Origin: Melieria omissa
Taxonomy: Eukaryota; Arthropoda; Insecta; Diptera; Ulidiidae
Direction of reading: 5' to 3'
Assembly (NCBI GenBank): GCA_963971225.1
Contig: OZ020269.1
Span: 124,001 to 188,000, forward strand
Length of the DNA stretch: 64,000 bases
The notes beneath the pieces were generated by a model. That model was not told the origin of the DNA and made no database searches. It was given only the letters and a program-made list of their open reading frames with translations. Both the position numbers and the translations under genes were made by a program. Positions 39,401 through 51,600 of this stretch are shown here, piece after piece (positions within the stretch are counted from its first letter, which is position 1; each line of letters opens with the position of its first letter).

Positions 39401-42306
39401 TTTACATGTATTGGTTTTTGCTTTTCCATAAGAAGATTTTGGGCACCCCTGATATAGATGTATCATGTGGTCGATATCACTTTTCCACAACGAAGTTCTC
39501 CTGCATTATCTGAGATAGCGAGAAGATTGACCCCATTTATGAGAGCTCAAAACTCCAGCTAGGTTTTAAGGTTATTAGTTTTTCTATAAACCTAGAATCA
39601 TCATATTTTACAAGCATTTTATCGATTTTGCAGTAGGCAGCCATTTAATGTCACTCTTGCGCATCGATCTGTTCATGATTGCCTAATAGTAATAAAATTA
39701 TTGATTTAATTTGATAAAGCTGCAATCTCTAGCTACATTTTAAGGGGTTTTTTATTAACGTAACCCATACCGTTTGGAATCTATAAGCACTTTAGTGGTG
39801 AGTGTGTATTTTGTAATAGGCAGTTTTTCAATGTTATCCTTGCGCATCGATATGCTCATTATTCCTGAAGGATAATGAAAAGTTAGGGACCAATATAGAA
39901 AGCATAAGACTCTGGCTAAATTTTAAGGGGTCAATTATTAATATGCACTTATGCATTTGGTGTTGACAAGCATTTTAGTGGTTGCACCCAAGTAGCAATT
40001 TTTTCAAAGTCACCGTTCCAAATCGATTTGCTTTCGAACCTTGGGGTATAGAAGGATGATTGATACCATTATAGAAAGCATACGAGTGTAGCTAAATAAT
40101 AAGGCATAATAATATTAAAATCCGTTAACGGGTCGAGATTTAACAGCCATAATTTCGATCATGCTGCCGGTGGGATATTTTTTTATTTACCAAATTATTG
40201 AAAGGTGGTCACTCTGGCTTAATTTTGACGCCATTTTGATTAAAGTGATTGTGCGTACTTAGGTTCCACAAGCATTTGATTGGTTATATAGATCAGAGGT
40301 GCATTCTTTCAATCAGTCGTTGTTGTGACAGCAACGAAGCAACACGTGTGGGGGCTGCGCGGATGTTTGTTTTGTTTCCTCAAGAAATTCTATGTATGAA
40401 AAAAAATTAGATGCTTTTGTTGTTGTAGTTTTTGTTTTGGCGATTGGTTGGCCTTTCGGCAATGACAAATGGGAACATTATATTTTTTTCACTTATAATT
40501 TTAAGGGTCAAGCGAAATGCACAATGTGCTTTCAACTAATTCAATTAATTAAATAATTTGTTTGCATTTTTTTGGGCAAGTTTAAATGTATTGGTTTTTG
40601 CTTTTCCATAAGAAGACTTTGGGCACCCCTGATATAGATGTATCATGTGGTCGATATCACTTTTCCACAACGAAATTCTCCTGCATTATTTGAGATAGCG
40701 AGAAGATTGACCCCATTTATGAAAGCTCAAAACTCCAGTTAGGTTTTAAGGTTATTATTTTTTCTATAAACCTAGAATCGTCATATTTTACAAGCATTTT
40801 ATCGATTTTGCAGTAGGCAGCCATTTAATGTCACTCTTGCGCATCGATCTGTTCATGATTGCCTAATAGTAATCAAATTATTGATTTAATTTGATAAAGC
40901 TGCAATCTCTAGCTTCATTTTAAGGGGTTCTTTATTAACGTAACCCATACCGTTTGGAATCTATAAGCACTTTAGTGGTGAGTGTGTATTTTGTAATAGG
41001 CAGTTTTTCAGTGTTATCCTTGCGCATCGATATGCTCATTATTCCTGAAGGATAATGAAAAGTTAGGGACCAATATAGAAAGCATAAGACTCTGGCTAAA
41101 TTTTAAGGGGTCAATTATTAATATGCACTTATGCATTTGGTGTTGACAAGCATTTTAGTGGTTGCACCCAAGTAGCAATTTTTTCAAAGTCACCGTTCCA
41201 AATCGATTTGCTTTCGAACCTTGGGGTATAGAAGGATGATTGATACCATTATAGAAAGCATACGAGTCTAGCTAAATAATAAGGCATAATATTATTAAAA
41301 TCCGTTAACGGGTCGAGATTTAACAGCCATAATTTCGATCATGCTGCCGGTGGGATATTTTTTTATTTACCAAATTATTGAAAGGTGGTCACTCTGGCTT
41401 AATTTTGACGCCATTTTGATTAAAGTGATTGTGCGTACTTAGGTTCCACAAGCATTTGATTGGTTATATAGATCAGAGGTGCATTCTTTCAATCAGTCGT
41501 TGTTGTGACAGCAACGAAGCAACACGTGTGGGGGCTGCGCGGATTTTTGTTTTGTTTCCTCAAGAAATTCTATGTATGAAAAAAAATTAGATGCTTTTGT
41601 TGTTGTAGTTTTTGTTTTGGCGATTGGTTGGCCTTTCGGCAATGACAAATGGGAACATTATATTTTTTTCACTTATAATTTTAAGGGGCAAGCGAAATGC
41701 ACAATGTGCTTTCAACTAATTCAATTAATTAAATAATTTGTTTGCATTTTTTTGGGCAACTTTAAATGTATTGGTTTTTGCTTTTCCATAAGAAGACTTT
41801 GGGCACCCCTGATATAGATGTATCATGTGGTCGATATCACTTTTCCACAACGAAATTCTCCTGCATTATTTGAGATAGCGAGAAGATTGACCCCATTTAT
41901 GAAAGCTCAAAACTCCAGCTAGGTTTTAAGGTTATTATTTTTTCTATAAACCTAGAATCATCATATTTTACAAGCATTTTATCGATTTTGCAGTAGGCAG
42001 CCATTTAATGTCACTCTTGCGCATCGATCTGTTCATGATTGCCTAATAGTAATCAAATTATTGATTTAATTTGATAAAGCTGCAATCTCTAGCTACATTT
42101 TAAGGGGTTTTTTATTAACGTAACCCATACCGTTTGGAATCTATAAGCACTTTAGTGGTGAGTGTGTATTTTGTAATAGGCAGTTTCTCAATGTTATCTT
42201 TGCGGATCGATATGCTCATTATTCCTGAAGGATAATGAAAAGTTAGGGACCAATATAGAAAGCATAAGACTCTGGCTAAATTTTAAGGGGTCAATTATTA
42301 ATATGC

Positions 42307-42317
42307 ACTTATGCATT
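42307..42317 (+). repeat. Left target-site duplication of RTE copy 2
   Basis: acttatgcatt, repeated at 45618-45628; same sequence and same monomer position as for copy 1. Confidence 0.9.
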
Positions 42318-42467
42318 ATGCAAGGAAGGGAGCGGACATACAAGGCAAAGTCTCTGATTGCGTTCAACCTGGCGAACGCCAGAACGATCCTTGTCCCTGT
42401 CCAATCCAAGCTGATGCACAGCCTCCGCGCGGCCCTTCTGGATAGCTATTTGGCATCCGCTGAATAG
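42318..42467 (+). CDS. Possible RTE ORF1 (49 aa), copy 2
   Basis: Identical to the small frame at 33106-33255 of the first copy, with the same caveat: it starts at the first base of the element and could be the remnant of a 5'-truncated region. Confidence 0.38.
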   Translation: MQGRERTYKAKSLIAFNLANARTILVPVQSKLMHSLRAALLDSYLASAE

Positions 42468-42558
42468 TGAACTAATGTGTGCAGCGAGTCCTATCCCCAG
42501 GACTTAAAATTTGGGTTGTGCGCAGGGTTTGGTGCCCGCCACGGAAAACCAAATACCA

Positions 42559-45500
42559 ATGAAAGCCAAAAAGCAAGCCTCGGAAGGAACCCACAATGTT
42601 GACGACCACAGCAAACGATTCAAGGACCATGATTTGAGGATATGCACCTGGAATGTCCGGACCCTCTATAGGGAAGGTGCCTCTATCCAACTGGCGGAAG
42701 CCCTCACGAAATGTAAGGCTGACATCACCGCCATCCAGGAAATGCGATGGACAGGACAAGGTTGCTCCAAGCGAGCAGACTGCGATATCTACTACAGCTG
42801 CCATGCGGAGAAGCGCGAATTTGGCTGCGGATTTGTGGTCAGCAAGAGACTTCGCCACCACGTCTCTCGGTTCACTCCGGTGAACGAACGGCTGGCTTCG
42901 ATCCGCATCAAAGCTAAATACTTTAGCATCAGCCTAATTTGCGCGCACGCCCCGACGGAAGAGAAGGACGATGCGGCCAAGGATGCCTTCTATGCGAAGC
43001 TCGAGGACGTCTACGACAGGTGCCCGGCCCATGACGTCAAAATTGTCCTCGGGGACTTCAACGCAAAAGTCGGGCGAGAAGGCATCTTTGGCCCCACAGT
43101 CGGGCAGTTCAGCCTCCATGGGACCACTTCGAACAACGGTCTGAGGCTGATCGATTTCGCCGCGGCACGAAACATGGTAGTTAGTAGCACCAGATTCCAG
43201 CACCTCGATATCCACAAGGCCACCTGGTTATCCCCCGATCAATCCACCCGCAACCAGATTGATCACATTGTGATTGATGGAAGGCATGCTTCTAGCATTC
43301 TAGATGTGCGCACGTTCCGAGGACCCAACATCGACTCGGACCACTACCTTGTTGCAGCCAAGGTACGCATGCGTCTTTGCGCAGCGAAGACCGCACAACC
43401 TAGTTTGCGAAGAAAGCTGGACATCAGTAAGCTGCGATCACAAGGGGTAGCCGAAGTCTACTCCGCTCAACTCTCCAACCAGCTCGGTCGCTCCCCCTCT
43501 CCACCTGATGACATCGGCGGATTATGGGCTCACTTATCCCACTCTATGCGCGCCGCCGCAGAAAATGTGCTTGGTTTTCGACGCCCACCACCAAAAAACC
43601 AATGGTACGATGAAGAGTGTCGCGCAGCCACTGCAGTGAAGAATGCTGCATACAAGAAGACCCTGCAGTCGGCCGCCACGCGAGCCATGACAGAAAAATA
43701 CCGGGAGGAGAGGAAGAAAGAGAGGTGCCTTTTTAGACGCAAGAAACGGGAGCAAGAAAGGTGCGAGCGTGAAGAAATCGAGGAGTGCAGGAGCAGGAAT
43801 GACGCCCGAAAATTCTTCCAAAAAGTTAAGCGTCTTACGGAAGGATTTAAGCCTGGGGCATCTTCTTGCAGAGACGAAAACGGGGATCTGGTTACGGATG
43901 CGCAGGGTGTGCTGAGGTTGTGGAAGGAGCACTTCACCAAGCTGCTCGCAGGCGACGAAAGGAACAATACCGCCAGTGGTGAAGATGTCCAGATGGCACC
44001 AATTGACGACGACGGTGTGGATGTGCCACCGCCCAGCCATGACGAGGTCCGGGTCGCTATCCAGCGACTCAAGAACAACAAAGCTGCAGGGCCGGATGGG
44101 CTACCAGCTGAATTGTTCAAGGCCGGCGGCGGTGAGCTGATTGGGTGCATGCATCAGCTCATTTGCAAAATATGGCTGGAGGAACGAATGCCCAACGATT
44201 GGAACCTCAGTGCCCTTTGTCCTGTGCTGAAGAAAGGCGACCCAACAATATGCGCCAACTACAGGGGTATCAGCCTACTTCCCATTGCATACAAGGTCCT
44301 GACGAGCGTATTATGTGAAAGACTAAAGCCACTCGCCAAGGCGCTGATTGGACCTTATCAGTGCGGCTTTAGACCTGGTAAGTCCACCATCGACCAGATA
44401 TTCACTCTACGCCAAATCCTGGAGAAGACCCATGAGAACCAAATCGATACACACCATCTCTTCATCGATTACAAGGCAGCATTCGATAGCCCGATAAGGG
44501 ATCGCCTATATGCCGCATTGTCTGAACTTGGTATCCCTGCAAAGCTCGTTAGACTTTGCAGAGCGACGTTGAGCAATACGCGCAGCTCCGTCAAGGTTGG
44601 AAGTGACCTCTCCGACCCCTTTGATACCGTTCGAGGTTTCAGACAGGGCGATCCTTTGTCCTGCGACCTCTTCAACTTCACCATGGAGAGTGTGCTGCGC
44701 AAGGCCGGTGTACATCGTAATGGCACAATTTTCAACAAAAGTGTCCAGCTCCTTGCTTACGCTGATGATATTGATGTCATCGGACGTAACAAGCGAGATG
44801 TCACCGCTGCCTTTGCGGCTATCGAAAGAGAATCTGCCAAAATGGGTCTGGTGGTAAATGAGGGCAAGATATAGTATATGTAGTATATAGTATATAGTAT
44901 ATATAGTATATAGTATATGCTGTCTACACGCAGGGACTCGCAGCGGCTAGGGTCTCACGTCGAGGCCGACAGGTATGCTTTTGAAGTTGTCAAGGAATTC
45001 GTCTACCTTGGCACCGCCATCAACAGCAGCAATGATGTCAGTCTGGAGATAAAGCGAAGGATAACTCTTGCCAACAGGTGCTACTACGGTCTCGGTAGGC
45101 AATTGAGAAGTAGAGACCTCTCTCGACCGACAAAACTTTCACTCTATAGGACGCTTATCTTGCCCGTGCTCCTCTATGGCGCTGAAGCATGGACAATGAC
45201 ACGAAACGACATAGCGGCCCTTGGAGTGTTCGAGAGGAAGGTGCTTCGCAAAATCTTCGGCCCTGTTCGGGTTGGTGACGACTATCGCATACGAACCAAT
45301 AACGAGCTGTATGAGCTGTATAAGGACATGGACGTAGCGCAGCGAATTAACATCCAGCGGCTACGCTGGCTCGGTCATGTCTGCCGCATGGACGACGAAG
45401 CTCCGGCGAAAAAGGTATTCGATGCGATGGTTGGAGGTCGACGGCGAAGAGGGAGGCCGTGTCTCCGGTGGAAGGACCAAGTGGAAGAGGCCCTGGTATC

Positions 45501-45582
45501 TCTTGGTGTGACCAACTGGAGAAGGCGCGCGCGAAGCAGAGGCGCCTGGAGAGAAGTTTTGCGGCAGGCCGTAACCCGATAA
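42559..45582 (+). pseudogene. RTE ORF2: endonuclease-reverse transcriptase, interrupted by stops (copy 2)
   Basis: The encoded protein is identical to copy 1. It has endonuclease motifs WNVRTL, GDFN and SDH, then reverse transcriptase motifs GPDGLPAEL, GFRPGKST, FIDYKAAFD and YADD up to the stop at 44872-44874. The C-terminal segment lies in the same frame from 44917, containing WLGHVCRMDD and RRGRPCLRW, and ends at 45582. The same TAG-bearing microsatellite separates the two parts, so the break predates the duplication. Translation of a whole protein would need readthrough of three stops. Confidence 0.9.
44870..44919 (+). repeat. TATAG microsatellite inside the RTE ORF (copy 2)
   Basis: Same length and same unit order as at 35658-35707, despite the instability expected of such a repeat, which points to a recent block duplication. 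Confidence 0.85.
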
Positions 45583-45617
45583 CGGGTTGTTATGGCCAGT
45601 TAAGTAAGTAAGTAAGT

Positions 45618-45628
45618 ACTTATGCATT
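45618..45628 (+). repeat. Right target-site duplication of RTE copy 2
   Basis: acttatgcatt, identical to 42307-42317; the TAAG tail of the element ends just before it. Confidence 0.9.
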
Positions 45629-48600
45629 TGGTGTTGACAAGCATTTTAGTGGTTGCACCCAAGTAGCAATTTTTTCAAAGTCACCGTTCCAAATCGATTT
45701 GCTTTCGAACCTTGGGGTATAGAAGGATGATTGATACCATTATAGAAAGCATACGAGTGTAGCTAAATAATAAGGCATAATAATATTAAAATCCGTTAAC
45801 GGGTCGAGATTTAACAGCCATAATTTCGATCATGCTGCCGGTGGGATATTTTTTTTATTTACCAAATTGGTGAAAGGTGGTCACTCTGGCTTAATTTTGA
45901 CGCCATTTTGATTAAAGTGATTGTGCGTACTTAGGTTCCACAAGCATTTGATTGGTTATATAGATCAGAGGTGCATTCTTTCAATCAGTCGTTGTTGTGA
46001 CAGCAACGAAGCAACACGTGTGGGGGCTGCGCGGATTTTTGTTTTGTTTCCTCAAGAAATTCTATGTATGAAAAAAAATTAGATGCTTTTGTTGTTGTAG
46101 TTTTTGTTTTGGCGATTGGTTGGCCTTTCGGCAATGACAAATGGGAACATTATATTTTTTTCACTTATAATTTTAAGGGTCAAGCGAAATGCACAATGTG
46201 CTTTCAACTAATTCAATTAATTAAATAATTTGTTTGCATTTTTTTGGGCAACTTTAAATGTATTGGTTTTTGCTTTTCCATAAGAAGACTTTGGGCACCC
46301 CTGATATAGATGTATCATGTGGTCGATATCACTTTTCCACAACGAAATTCTCCTGCATTATTTGAGATAGCGAGAAGATTGACCCCATTTATGAAAGCTG
46401 AAAACTCCAGCTAGGTTTTAAGGTTATTATTTTTTCTATAAACCTAGAATCATCATATTTTACAAGCATTTTATCGATTTTGCAGTAGGCAGCCATTTAA
46501 TGTCACTCTTGCGCATCGATCTGTTCATGATTGCCTAATAGTAATCAAATTATTGATTTAATTTGATAAAGCTGCAATCTCTAGCTACATTCTAAGGGGT
46601 TTTTTATTAACGTAACCCATACCGTTTGGAATCTATAAGCACTTTAGTGGTGAGTGTGTATTTTGTAATAGCCAGTTTTTCAATGTTATCCTTGCGCATC
46701 GATATGCTCATTATTCCTGAAGGATAATGAAAAGTTAGGGACCAATATAGAAAGCATAAGACTCTGGCTAAATTTTAAGGGGTCAATTATTAATATGCAC
46801 TTATGCATTTGGTGTTGACAAGCATTTTAGTGGTTGCACCCAAGTAGCAATTTTTTCAAAGTCACCGTTCCAAATCGATTTGCTTTCGAACCTTGGGGTA
46901 TAGAAGGATGATTGATACCATTATAGAAAGCATACGAGTCTAGCTAAATAATAAGGCATAATATTATTAAAATCCGTTAACGGGTCGAGATTTAACAGCC
47001 ATAATTTCGATCATGCTGCCGGTGGGATATTTTTTTATTTACCAAATTATTGAAAGGTGGTCACTCTGGCTTAATTTTGACGCCATTTTGATTAAAGTGA
47101 TTGTGCGTACTTAGGTTCCACAAGCATTTGATTGGTTATATAGATCAGAGGTGCATTCTTTCAATCAGTCGTTGTTGTGACAGCAACGAAGCAACACGTG
47201 TGGGGGCTGCGCGGATTTTTGTTTTGTTTCCTCAAGAAATTCTATGTATGAAAAAAAATTAGATGCTTTTGTTGTTGTAGTTTTTGTTTTGGCGATTGGT
47301 TGGCCTTTCGGCAATGACAAATGGGAACATTATATTTTTTTCACTTATAATTTTAAGGGTCAAGCGAAATGCACAATGTGCTTTCAACTAATTCAATTAA
47401 TTAAATAATTTGTTTGCATTTTTTTGGGCAACTTTAAATGTATTGGTTTTTGCTTTTCCATAAGAAGACTTTGGGCACCCCTGATATAGATGTATCATGT
47501 GGTCGATATCACTTTTCCACAACGAAATTCTCCTGCATTATTTGAGATAGCGAGAAGATTGACCCCATTTATGAAAGCTCAAAACTCCAGCTAGGTTTTA
47601 AGGTTATTATTTTTTCTATAAACCTAGAATCATCATATTTTACAAGCATTTTATCGATTTTGCAGTAGGCAGCCATTTAATGTCACTCTTGCGCATCGAT
47701 CTGTTCATGATTGCCTAATAGTAATCAAATTATTGATTTAATTTGATAAAACTGCAATCTCTAGCTACATTTTAAGGGGTTTTTTATTAACGTAACCCAT
47801 ACCGTTTGGAATCTATAAGCACTTTAGTGGTGAGTGTGTATTTTGTAATAGGCAGTTTTTCAATGTTATCCTTGCGCATCGATATGCTCATTATTCCTGA
47901 AGGATAATGAAAAGTTAGGGACCAATATAGAAAGCAGAAGACTCTGGCTAAATTTTAAGGGGTCAATTATTAATATGCACTTATGCATTTGGTGTTGACA
48001 AGCATTTTAGTGGTTGCACCCAAGTAGCAATTTTTTCAAAGTCACCGTTCCAAATCGATTTGCTTTCGAACCTTGGGGTATAGAAGGATGATTGATACCA
48101 TTATAGAAAGCATACGAGTGTAGCTAAATAATAAGGCATAATAATATTAAAATCCGTTAACGGGTCGAGATTTAACAGCCATAATTTCGATCATGCTGCC
48201 GGTGGGATATTTTTTTTATTTACCAAATTGGTGAAAGGTGGTCACTCTGGCTTAATTTTGACGCCATTTTGATTAAAGTGATTGTGCGTACTTAGGTTCC
48301 ACAAGCATTTGATTGGTTATATAGATCAGAGGTGCATTCTTTCAATCAGTCGTTGTTGTGACAGCAACGAAGCAACACGTGTGGGGGCTGCGCGGATTTT
48401 TGTTTTGTTTCCTCAAGAAATTCTATGTATGAAAAAAAATTAGATGCTTTTGTTGTTGTAGTTTTTGTTTTGGCGATTGGTTGGCCTTTCGGCAATGACA
48501 AATGGGAACATTATATTTTTTTCACTTATAATTTTAAGGGTCAAGCGAAATGCACAATGTGCTTTCAACTAATTCAATTAATTAAATAATTTGTTTGCAT

Positions 48601-51600
48601 TTTTTTGGGCAAGTTTAAATGTATTGGTTTTTGCTTTTCCATAAGAAGACTTTGGGCACCCCTGATATAGATGTATCATGTGGTCGATATCACTTTTCCA
48701 CAACGAAATTCTCCTGCATTATTTGAGATAGCGAGAAGATTGACCCCATTTATGAAAGCTCAAAACTCCAGCTAGGTTTTAAGGTTATTATTTTTTCTAT
48801 AAACCTAGAATCATCATATTTTACAAGCATTTTATCGATTTTGCAGTAGGCAGCCATTTAATGTCACTCTTGCGCATCGATCTGTTCATGATTGCCTAAT
48901 AGTAATCAAATTATTGATTTAATTTGATAAAGCTGCAATCTCTAGCTACATTTTAAGGGGTTTTTTATTAACGTAACCCATACCGTTTGGAATCTATAAG
49001 CACTTTAGTGGTGAGTGTGTATTTTGTAATAGGCAGTTTTTCAATGTTATCCTTGCGCATCGATATGCTCATTATTCCTGAAGGATAATGAAAAGTTAGG
49101 GACCAATATAGAAAGCATAAGACTCTGGCTAAATTTTAAGGGGTCAATTATTAATATGCACTTATGCATTTGGTGTTGACAAGCATTTTAGTGGTTGCAC
49201 CCAAGTAGCAATTTTTTCAAAGTCACCGTTCCAAATCGAGTTGCTTTCGAACCTTGGGGTATAGAAGGATGATTGATACCATTATAGAAAGCATACGAGT
49301 CTAGCTAAATAATAAGGCATAATAATATTAAAATCCGTTAACGGGTCGAGATTTAACAGCCATAATTTCGATCATGCTGCCGGTGGGATATTTTTTTTAT
49401 TTACCAAATTGGTGAAAGGTGGTCACTCTGGCTTAATTTTGACGCCATTTTGATTAAAGTGATTGTGCGTACTTAGGTTCCACAAGCATTTGATTGGTTA
49501 TATAGATCAGAGGTGCATTCTTTCAATCAGTCGTTGTTGTGACAGCAACGAAGCAACACGTGTGGGGGCTGCGCGGATTTTTGTTTTGTTTCCTCAAGAA
49601 ATTCTATGTATGAAAAAAAATTAGATGCTTTTGTTGTTGTAGTTTTTGTTTTGGCGATTGGTTGGCCTTTCGGCAATGACAAATGGGAACATTATATTTT
49701 TTTCACTTATAATTTTAAGGGTCAAGCGAAATGCACAATGTGCTTTCAACTAATTCAATTAATTAAATAATTTGTTTGCATTTTTTTGGGCAACTTTAAA
49801 TGTATTGGTTTTTGCTTTTCCATAAGAAGACTTTGGGCACCCCTGATATAGATGTATCATGTGGTCGATATCACTTTTCCACAACGAAATTCTCCTGCAT
49901 TATTTGAGATAGCGAGAAGATTGACCCCATTTATGAAAGCTCAAAACTCCAGCTAGGTTTTAAGGTTATTATTTTTTCTATAAACCTAGAATCATCATAT
50001 TTTACAAGCATTTTATCGATTTTGCAGTAGGCAGCCATTTAATGTCACTCTTGCGCATCGATCTGTTCATGATTGCCTAATAGTAATCAAATTATTGATT
50101 TAATTTGATAAAGCTGCAATCTCTAGCTACATTTTAAGGGGTTTTTTATTAACGTAACCCATACCGTTTGGAATCTATAAGCACTTTAGTGGTGAGTGTG
50201 TATTTTGTAATAGGCAGTTTTTCAATGTTATCCTTGCGCATCGATATGCTCATTATTCCTGAAGGATAATGAAAAGTTAGGGACCAATATAGAAAGCATA
50301 AGACTCTGGCTAAATTTTAAGGGGTCAATTATTAATATGCACTTATGCATTTGGTGTTGACAAGCATTTTAGTGGTTGCACCCAAGTAGCAATTTTTTCA
50401 AAGTCACCGTTCCAAATCGATTTGCTTTCGAACCTTGGGGTATAGAAGGATGATTGATACCATTATAGAAAGCATACGAGTGTAGCTAAATAATAAGGCA
50501 TAATAATATTAAAATCCGTTAACGGGTCGAGATTTAACAGCCATAATTTCGATCATGCTGCCGGTGGGATATTTTTTTTATTTACCAAATTGGTGAAAGG
50601 TGGTCACTCTGGCTTAATTTTGACGCCATTTTGATTAAAGTGATTGTGCGTACTTAGGTTCCACAAGCATTTGATTGGTTATATAGATCAGAGGTGCATT
50701 CTTTCAATCAGTCGTTGTTGTGACAGCAACGAAGCAACACGTGTGGGGGCTGCGCGGATTTTTGTTTTGTTTCCTCAAGAAATTCTATGTATGAAAAAAA
50801 ATTAGATGCTTTTGTTGTTGTAGTTTTTGTTTTGGCGATTGGTTGGCCTTTCGGCAATGACAAATGGGAACATTATATTTTTTTCACTTATAATTTTAAG
50901 GGTCAAGCGAAATGCACAATGTGCTTTCAACTAATTCAATTAATTAAATAATTTGTTTGCATTTTTTTGGGCAACTTTAAATGTATTGGTTTTTGCTTTT
51001 CCATAAGAAGACTTTGGGCACCCCTGATATAGATGTATCATGTGGTCGATATCACTTTTCCACAACGAAATTCTCCTGCATTATTTGAGATAGCGAGAAG
51101 ATTGACCCCATTTATGAAAGCTGAAAACTCCAGCTAGGTTTTAAGGTTATTATTTTTTCTATAAACCTAGAATCATCATATTTTACAAGCATTTTATCGA
51201 TTTTGCAGTAGGCAGCCATTTAATGTCACTCTTGCGCATCGATCTGTTCATGATTGCCTAATAGTAATCAAATTATTGATTTAATTTGATAAAGCTGCAA
51301 TCTCTAGCTACATTCTAAGGGGTTTTTTATTAACGTAACCCATACCGTTTGGAATCTATAAGCACTTTAGTGGTGAGTGTGTATTTTGTAATAGGCAGTT
51401 TTTCAATGTTATCCTTGCGCATCGATATGCTCATTATTCCTGAAGGATAATGAAAAGTTAGGGACCAATATAGAAAGCATAAGACTCTGGCTAAATTTTA
51501 AGGGGTCAATTATTAATATGCACTTATGCATTTGGTGTTGACAAGCATTTTAGTGGTTGCACCCAAGTAGCAATTTTTTCAAAGTCACCGTTCCAAATCG

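Larger units (their letters stand above)
36406..42317 (+). repeat. 1.18-kb satellite array between the two RTE copies
   Basis: Monomer starts are 36711, 37891, 39072, 40252 and 41432; all lengths are 1,180-1,181 bp and none carries the 20-bp expansion. The monomer at 36711 has gctgaaaactcc and cattctaagg, shared with those at 45924 and 50647. The monomer at 39072 shares a set of private changes with the one at 4987. The monomers at 40252 and 41432 repeat private changes of 31040 and 32220. No gene is seen. Confidence 0.95.
42318..45617 (+). mobile_element. RTE-clade non-LTR retrotransposon, copy 2 (3,300 bp, duplicated with its flanks)
   Basis: Same length, same target duplication, same monomer phase and same microsatellite interruption as the element at 33106. 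The only difference I noticed is 34357 C versus 43569 G, which is silent (Val codon GTC/GTG). Identity of the insertion site shows that this copy arose by duplication of the satellite block, not by a new retrotransposition. Confidence 0.92.
31040..49465 (+). repeat. Tandem duplication of a ~9.2-kb satellite+RTE block
   Basis: The blocks 31040-40251 and 40252-49465 each contain five monomers plus one RTE insertion (5 x 1,180 + 3,311 bp). Private marks repeat at 9,212-9,213 bp: ggatgtttg near 31150 and 40362; ctccagttagg near 31521 and 40733; agaatcgtc; tttttcagtgtta; aaggggcaagcg near 32470 and 41683; tttctcaatgttatctttgcggatc near 32971 and 42183; and the whole RTE with its target duplication. 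The blocks are not perfectly identical. For example, gggcaac near 31365 is gggcaag in the second, ggggttttttatt near 31714 is ggggttctttatt near 40926, and the monomer following the RTE is type A in the first but type B in the second. Confidence 0.88.

Noticed and set aside
42318..45617. Independent second retrotransposition of the RTE
   Set aside because: Same target duplication, same monomer offset, same lesion and shared flanking variants show block duplication instead.
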